Position numbers and translations under genes: made by a program. The notes beneath the pieces were generated by a model. The model made no database searches and had not been told where the DNA came from. It was given only the letters and a program-made list of their open reading frames with translations. A stretch of DNA of 64,000 bases from Natrinema versiforme (lineage in GTDB: Archaea; Halobacteriota; Halobacteria; Halobacteriales; Natrialbaceae), in assembly GCF_005576615.1 (NCBI RefSeq), contig NZ_CP040331.1, positions 186,001 to 250,000 of the forward strand, in the 5' to 3' direction. Every line of letters begins with the position of its first letter. Position 1 is the stretch's first letter. Shown here one piece after another: positions 61,151 to 64,000 of the stretch.

Positions 61151-61452
61151 GGGTTCGGGTCCGATGGGGCGCTCTCTTGGTCATCGCTCGTTGTGACTGC
61201 GGCTTCGAGCTCCTTGAGGCGCTCTTCGTGGTCGTCAAGGCGGGCCTCCTGTTCGAGATCGATGCTGAGTAGCGCCGGCAGCAGCGGGTTCTGGTGGTTC
61301 AACAGCCCGCTCGCGTCGGCGTGCTCGCGGGCGTACTCGAACAGCCGGTCGAAGCGCGGCTGGTCGCGACGCCGCAGTGCCCGCCGGAACTCCGCCCAGC
61401 GCTCTTCGATGGCCCGGAGCGCATCTCGGTAGGTTGGGTTCGTACGCCCCAT
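61147..61452 (-). CDS. Small helical protein of the polB operon
   Basis: A 101-residue protein: MGRTNPTYRDALRAIEERWA, EFRRALRRRDQPRFDRLFEY and LEQEARLDDHEERLKELEAA (a short coiled coil). Rich in Arg and Glu, no Cys. It is a conserved companion of haloarchaeal polB genes in my recollection (DUF8156-like), with no known function. It overlaps polB by 4 bp and starts 2 bp after the upstream stop, so the three genes are tightly coupled. It may be a clamp or loading factor for the polymerase (speculative). Confidence 0.75.
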   Translation of the reverse strand: MGRTNPTYRDALRAIEERWAEFRRALRRRDQPRFDRLFEYAREHADASGLLNHQNPLLPALLSIDLEQEARLDDHEERLKELEAAVTTSDDQESAPSDPNP

Positions 61453-61454
61453 CG

Positions 61455-62405
61455 CTATCGGCCTCCTGTACCACTCGCCGTCCACGCATCGAGCAAGGGA
61501 TCTGCGGTGGCCGCGACCGTCTCACCGTCAGCGGTGACGCCCGTTCCGACACCCTCCGGAGTCGGCGTCGACGGCGCCGGCGTCGTCGGTTCCACGCCGA
61601 CCTGCGTGGCGCGTGCCGCGAGCAGCTGCCGCCAGTACGCGAACGTCGTCTGGTAGTACGCGCCGTCATCGACGGGATAGACGAGCGTCTCGAAGTCTTC
61701 GCCGAGGATCCTCGGCCCCATCCAGGTCTGCTCGCACTTCAGGTGGTGGTCGGCAACCGTCGCGACTGGCTCGGTGAATTCGTTTCGTTCGTTTCGCGTA
61801 ACGAGCACCGGGATATCGTACCCATCGGCGTAGGTCGCCAACCGGGCGAGAGTTCGGGCTTGGAGGGTTTTCGCGTGGGTCCCGCCGAGGGCATCGTCGG
61901 CGCGGTACTGGGTGTCGACGGCCGGCGCGACGATGAGGGCGGGGGTTTGAGGCGACGTGTCCTCGTCACGACCTGGCGCCCCTCGACCGCCCGCCCCGGC
62001 ATTGGCGGTGGACATCTGGATCGACTTGTTCACCGCTGTCGGAAGATCACAGACCGCGCCGTAGTGCTGGTAGGCGGTAAATCCGCGTGCCACGTGGATT
62101 CGGTTGGGCAACCGTTGACTGGGCGCGATCTGGGCGAGTGTCGTCGTCGTTGCGTGCCCGTTTGCGTCTACCCAGAAGGCGGGTCCGTCGTGTAGGAGGA
62201 GGTGGTCGAGCACGAGCGACTGCAGGATTGGGACGCCGCGGCCTCCTTCGACGTCGAGCAGCGTGATGCCGTCGTCAAGCTGCGGCAACAGCATCTCGTC
62301 CGTAGCCGGATCGGCCTGGTCAGCAAGGGACCGATTCCGGTCTGCCCCCCGCGTCGGCTGGTTCACCGCAAGACGGTTCGAGGGAGCTGTCGATTGGTCA
62401 GGCAT
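61455..62405 (-). CDS. RecA/KaiC-like protein without a Walker A motif
   Basis: A 316-residue protein heading the polB operon. The region expected to hold the P-loop reads LLDVEGGRGVPILQSLVLDH, without GxxxxGK(T/S). The following blocks still follow the RecA/RadA fold: AFWVDANGHATTTTLAQIAP and RIHVARGFTAYQHYGAVCDL, then PALIVAPAVDTQYRADDA near Walker B. The Pro/Thr-rich C-terminus resembles a disordered tail. It may be a non-hydrolysing recombinase-like partner of the polymerase. The start at 62405 (MPDQSTAPSN) fits; an ATG at 62486 is an alternative. Confidence 0.65.
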   Translation of the reverse strand: MPDQSTAPSNRLAVNQPTRGADRNRSLADQADPATDEMLLPQLDDGITLLDVEGGRGVPILQSLVLDHLLLHDGPAFWVDANGHATTTTLAQIAPSQRLPNRIHVARGFTAYQHYGAVCDLPTAVNKSIQMSTANAGAGGRGAPGRDEDTSPQTPALIVAPAVDTQYRADDALGGTHAKTLQARTLARLATYADGYDIPVLVTRNERNEFTEPVATVADHHLKCEQTWMGPRILGEDFETLVYPVDDGAYYQTTFAYWRQLLAARATQVGVEPTTPAPSTPTPEGVGTGVTADGETVAATADPLLDAWTASGTGGR

Positions 62406-62561
62406 ACTTGATTGGATGTCCACAATCCCGATAAGCCGCGGCGTGTCACTTCCACGTTTCAGGGAATACAGATGGATCGTATCCAATCACGGTACAGTCC
62501 CGTGAATTCTCTATGTAGAGGCTGTTTCCGAGACCATTTCCTGAATCAAAACCTACCTATT

Positions 62562-62604
62562 GTTAACCAACAGATCTGCGCTTTGCATCAGGGTGTTGGT
62601 TAAT
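62562..62604. repeat. Paired inverted repeat at the 5' end of the polB operon
   Basis: GTTAACCAACA, 21 bp, TGTTGGTTAAT. It mirrors 58941-58983: the outer arms (starting ATTAACC from either side) and inner arms (GTTAACC) are exact inverted copies across 3.66 kb. It lies between the polB operon start and the divergent gene at 62678, so it could also act as an operator. The rest of 62406-62677 has no gene. Confidence 0.75.
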
Positions 62605-62677
62605 AGACCACAGCTGTCGACTCAGATTCTCTCGCTCGGAATGTTAATGCTCAACACTGCGTTGTATGCGGTGCTCT

Positions 62678-63268
62678 ATGAGCTATCCACGAACCTACGT
62701 CGATCACCGAGATCCGAATCATCACGAAGCAATCCACCCGACTCGAAACATCGGGAACTCTCACGTTGTCGCGGGAGAATTCCTCACCTCGCGGTTTCAC
62801 GATGCTCTCCAAACTGTTCTCCACCCACTGGGAGAGTCATTGGTCATCCAAGACCGACACGCACTCAACGATCTCGGGATCATTCACGCCAATGGATCGC
62901 TCAACGATATGTCCCCGATCGTCCGTACATACGTCAAGCTCGACGACTATTGGACTCGAACTCATCGAACCTCTCTCAACGAGTTATTCGCCGGTCGACG
63001 TGCTCACGTCCTAAGCTGTTGTACGCGGTGCCTTCCTGAATTCTCTCGACACACATTCGAAGTCGAATCCGGACGGTCTGGTGCTGCGCTAGATACTACC
63101 CTTGCCCCGCTTCTCGAAAGTGGATTTCTCTCTCACAACGACGATGAGAAAACGACCTATACTGTCGATGAACTTCATGCGCTGTATCGGCCGACGGAAC
63201 GACTCTTCGACGCACTTCTTGACCAAGCAGCTGTCCTCTGTGAGCTGCTGCCCCCGACCGAGCTCTAA
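62678..63268 (+). CDS. Hypothetical protein divergent from the polB operon
   Basis: A 196-residue protein that I do not recognise. A histidine-rich start (RTYVDHRDPNHHEAIHPTRN), a helical middle (RFHDALQTVLHPLGESLVIQ), a Cys motif in HVLSCCTRCLPEFSRHTFEV and a helical end (RLFDALLDQAAVLCELLPPT) are visible. The part from about residue 130 could be a winged helix (ALDTTLAPLLESGFLSHNDD, then KTTYTVDELHAL), which would suit a regulator of the divergent operon. The start at 62678 is 8 codons from other choices; no clear ribosome site. Confidence 0.55.
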   Translation: MSYPRTYVDHRDPNHHEAIHPTRNIGNSHVVAGEFLTSRFHDALQTVLHPLGESLVIQDRHALNDLGIIHANGSLNDMSPIVRTYVKLDDYWTRTHRTSLNELFAGRRAHVLSCCTRCLPEFSRHTFEVESGRSGAALDTTLAPLLESGFLSHNDDEKTTYTVDELHALYRPTERLFDALLDQAAVLCELLPPTEL

Positions 63269-63333
63269 TCGAACGAGTCCGGGCTTTCGGACATCCAGAC
63301 ACGTTGAATAATCTCCCGGTCGAATCAGGATGT

Positions 63334-64000
63334 ATGTGTGGCCGGAACTCGCTCTTCATCGACCAGGCCGACCTTGAGGCCCGCTTCGACGCCGAGGTCG
63401 TCACGGACGGCGGGTACACACCCCGATACAACATTGCGCCTGGCGACGACCTCCACATCGTCACGAACGAGGCTTCCGATGAGATCGACGCCTACCACTG
63501 GGGACTGATTCCGTTCTGGGCGGACGAACCCGAAGAGGGCATCATCAACGCTCGCTCCGAGACTGCCGACGAGAAACGCGTCTTCGAGCGGGCGTGGGAA
63601 TCACGTCCCTGTCTTGTCCTCTCGTCGGGGTTCTACGAGTGGAGGTCACCGAACGGCGGGTCGAAACAGCCCTACCGGATTTACCGCGAAGACGACCCTG
63701 CCTTCGCGATGGCCGGCCTCTGGGACGTCTGGGAGGGCGACGACGAGACGATCTCGTGCGTCACGATTCTGACGACGAAGCCGAACGACCTGATGAACTC
63801 AATCCACGACCGGATGCCGGTCGTCCTCCCGCAGGACGCGGAGTCCGACTGGCTCGCTGCAGACCCGGACACCCGCAAGGAACTGTGCAAGCCGTATCCG
63901 AAGGACGATCTAGACGCTTACGAGATCTCGACGCGAGTAAACAACCCCGGCAACGACGACCCCCAGGTCATCGAGCCGCTGGACCACGAGCAATCGGGTC
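63334..64000 (+). CDS. SRAP-family (HMCES/YedK) protein, 3' end beyond the window
   Basis: 222 codons present, no stop before the edge. It begins MCGRNSLF, whose Cys-2 becomes the N-terminal nucleophile that crosslinks abasic sites in single-stranded DNA. Family motifs follow: GYTPRYNIAPGDDLHIV, AYHWGLIPFWADEPEEG, IINARSETADEKRVF, CLVLSSGFYEWRSPNGGS and the active-site His in LMNSIHDRMPVVLP. It guards replication forks against abasic-site damage, by family. It lies 65 bp after the hypothetical gene on the same strand, beside the replication and repair genes. Confidence 0.95.
   Translation, partial: MCGRNSLFIDQADLEARFDAEVVTDGGYTPRYNIAPGDDLHIVTNEASDEIDAYHWGLIPFWADEPEEGIINARSETADEKRVFERAWESRPCLVLSSGFYEWRSPNGGSKQPYRIYREDDPAFAMAGLWDVWEGDDETISCVTILTTKPNDLMNSIHDRMPVVLPQDAESDWLAADPDTRKELCKPYPKDDLDAYEISTRVNNPGNDDPQVIEPLDHEQSG

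Noticed and set aside
58941-62604. Calling the polB unit a casposon or polinton
   Set aside because: No Cas1, integrase, protease or capsid gene lies between the repeats, and no target duplication is visible.

Overview
The window is from a halophilic archaeon (class Halobacteria). Its proteins are strongly acidic, GC is high with many CGA/GTC/GAC codons, promoters are TATA-type with short or absent leaders, and the gene content is typical of the group (Bat-type and HalOD1 regulators, RdfA, an SMC-related protein, Orc1/Cdc6, PolB). No rRNA, tRNA or CRISPR array was seen. ParA, a 13-bp iteron array, an Orc1/Cdc6 gene with origin-box repeats and a plasmid-type PolB operon lie in the right third. 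This points to a megaplasmid or secondary replicon, or to a plasmid integrated in a chromosome.

Layout. (1) 1-5.8 kb: end of a UspA protein, a Bat-type regulator beside a heme-copper-oxidase-like membrane protein, a frameshifted small membrane protein, thioredoxin, a DUF1684 protein and a MetE-like enzyme. (2) 5.8-13.7 kb: a GAF/five-PAS histidine kinase, then a sulfur uptake and relay module: PiT-type anion permease, two YeeE/YedE half-proteins, a rhodanese-metallo-beta-lactamase fusion, and divergently TusA, a DsrE-like protein and a HalOD1 protein. (3) 13.7-17.7 kb: a low-GC graveyard with one IS4-type transposase, a lipoprotein gene with an in-frame stop, a frameshifted integrase fragment and other remnants. 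(4) 17.8-42.0 kb: a catabolic island with MocA, CoxG, UbiD, UbiX, a TAXI-TRAP transporter, a BenE-type transporter, two metal-dependent hydrolase-like proteins, a hotdog thioesterase, two paralogous acyl-CoA ligases, a three-subunit molybdenum hydroxylase, XdhC and a thiolase/DUF35 pair. The RdfA/SMC-related pair is embedded in it. (5) 42.3-44.9 kb: an IS5-type element that appears to carry a passenger lipoprotein gene, and an IS6 element. (6) 45-64 kb: partition genes with iterons, a winged-helix regulator, an AddAB-like helicase/nuclease operon with a TRAM protein, a decayed polB, an Orc1/Cdc6 origin, an IS1595 element, an intact polB operon bracketed by matched inverted repeats, and a SRAP/HMCES gene running off the end.

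How the genes work together. The catabolic island contains the enzyme types of the bacterial furan-carboxylate pathway: UbiD/UbiX decarboxylation, CoA activation, Mo-dependent ring hydroxylation of the acyl-CoA and thioester hydrolysis. It also has two transporters and Mo-cofactor maturation factors. Its substrate is inferred, not shown. The right-hand genes form a replication, partition and repair block. The polB operon, with its symmetric paired repeats at both ends and a second decayed polB 3 kb away, is the best candidate here for an undescribed mobile or regulatory unit.
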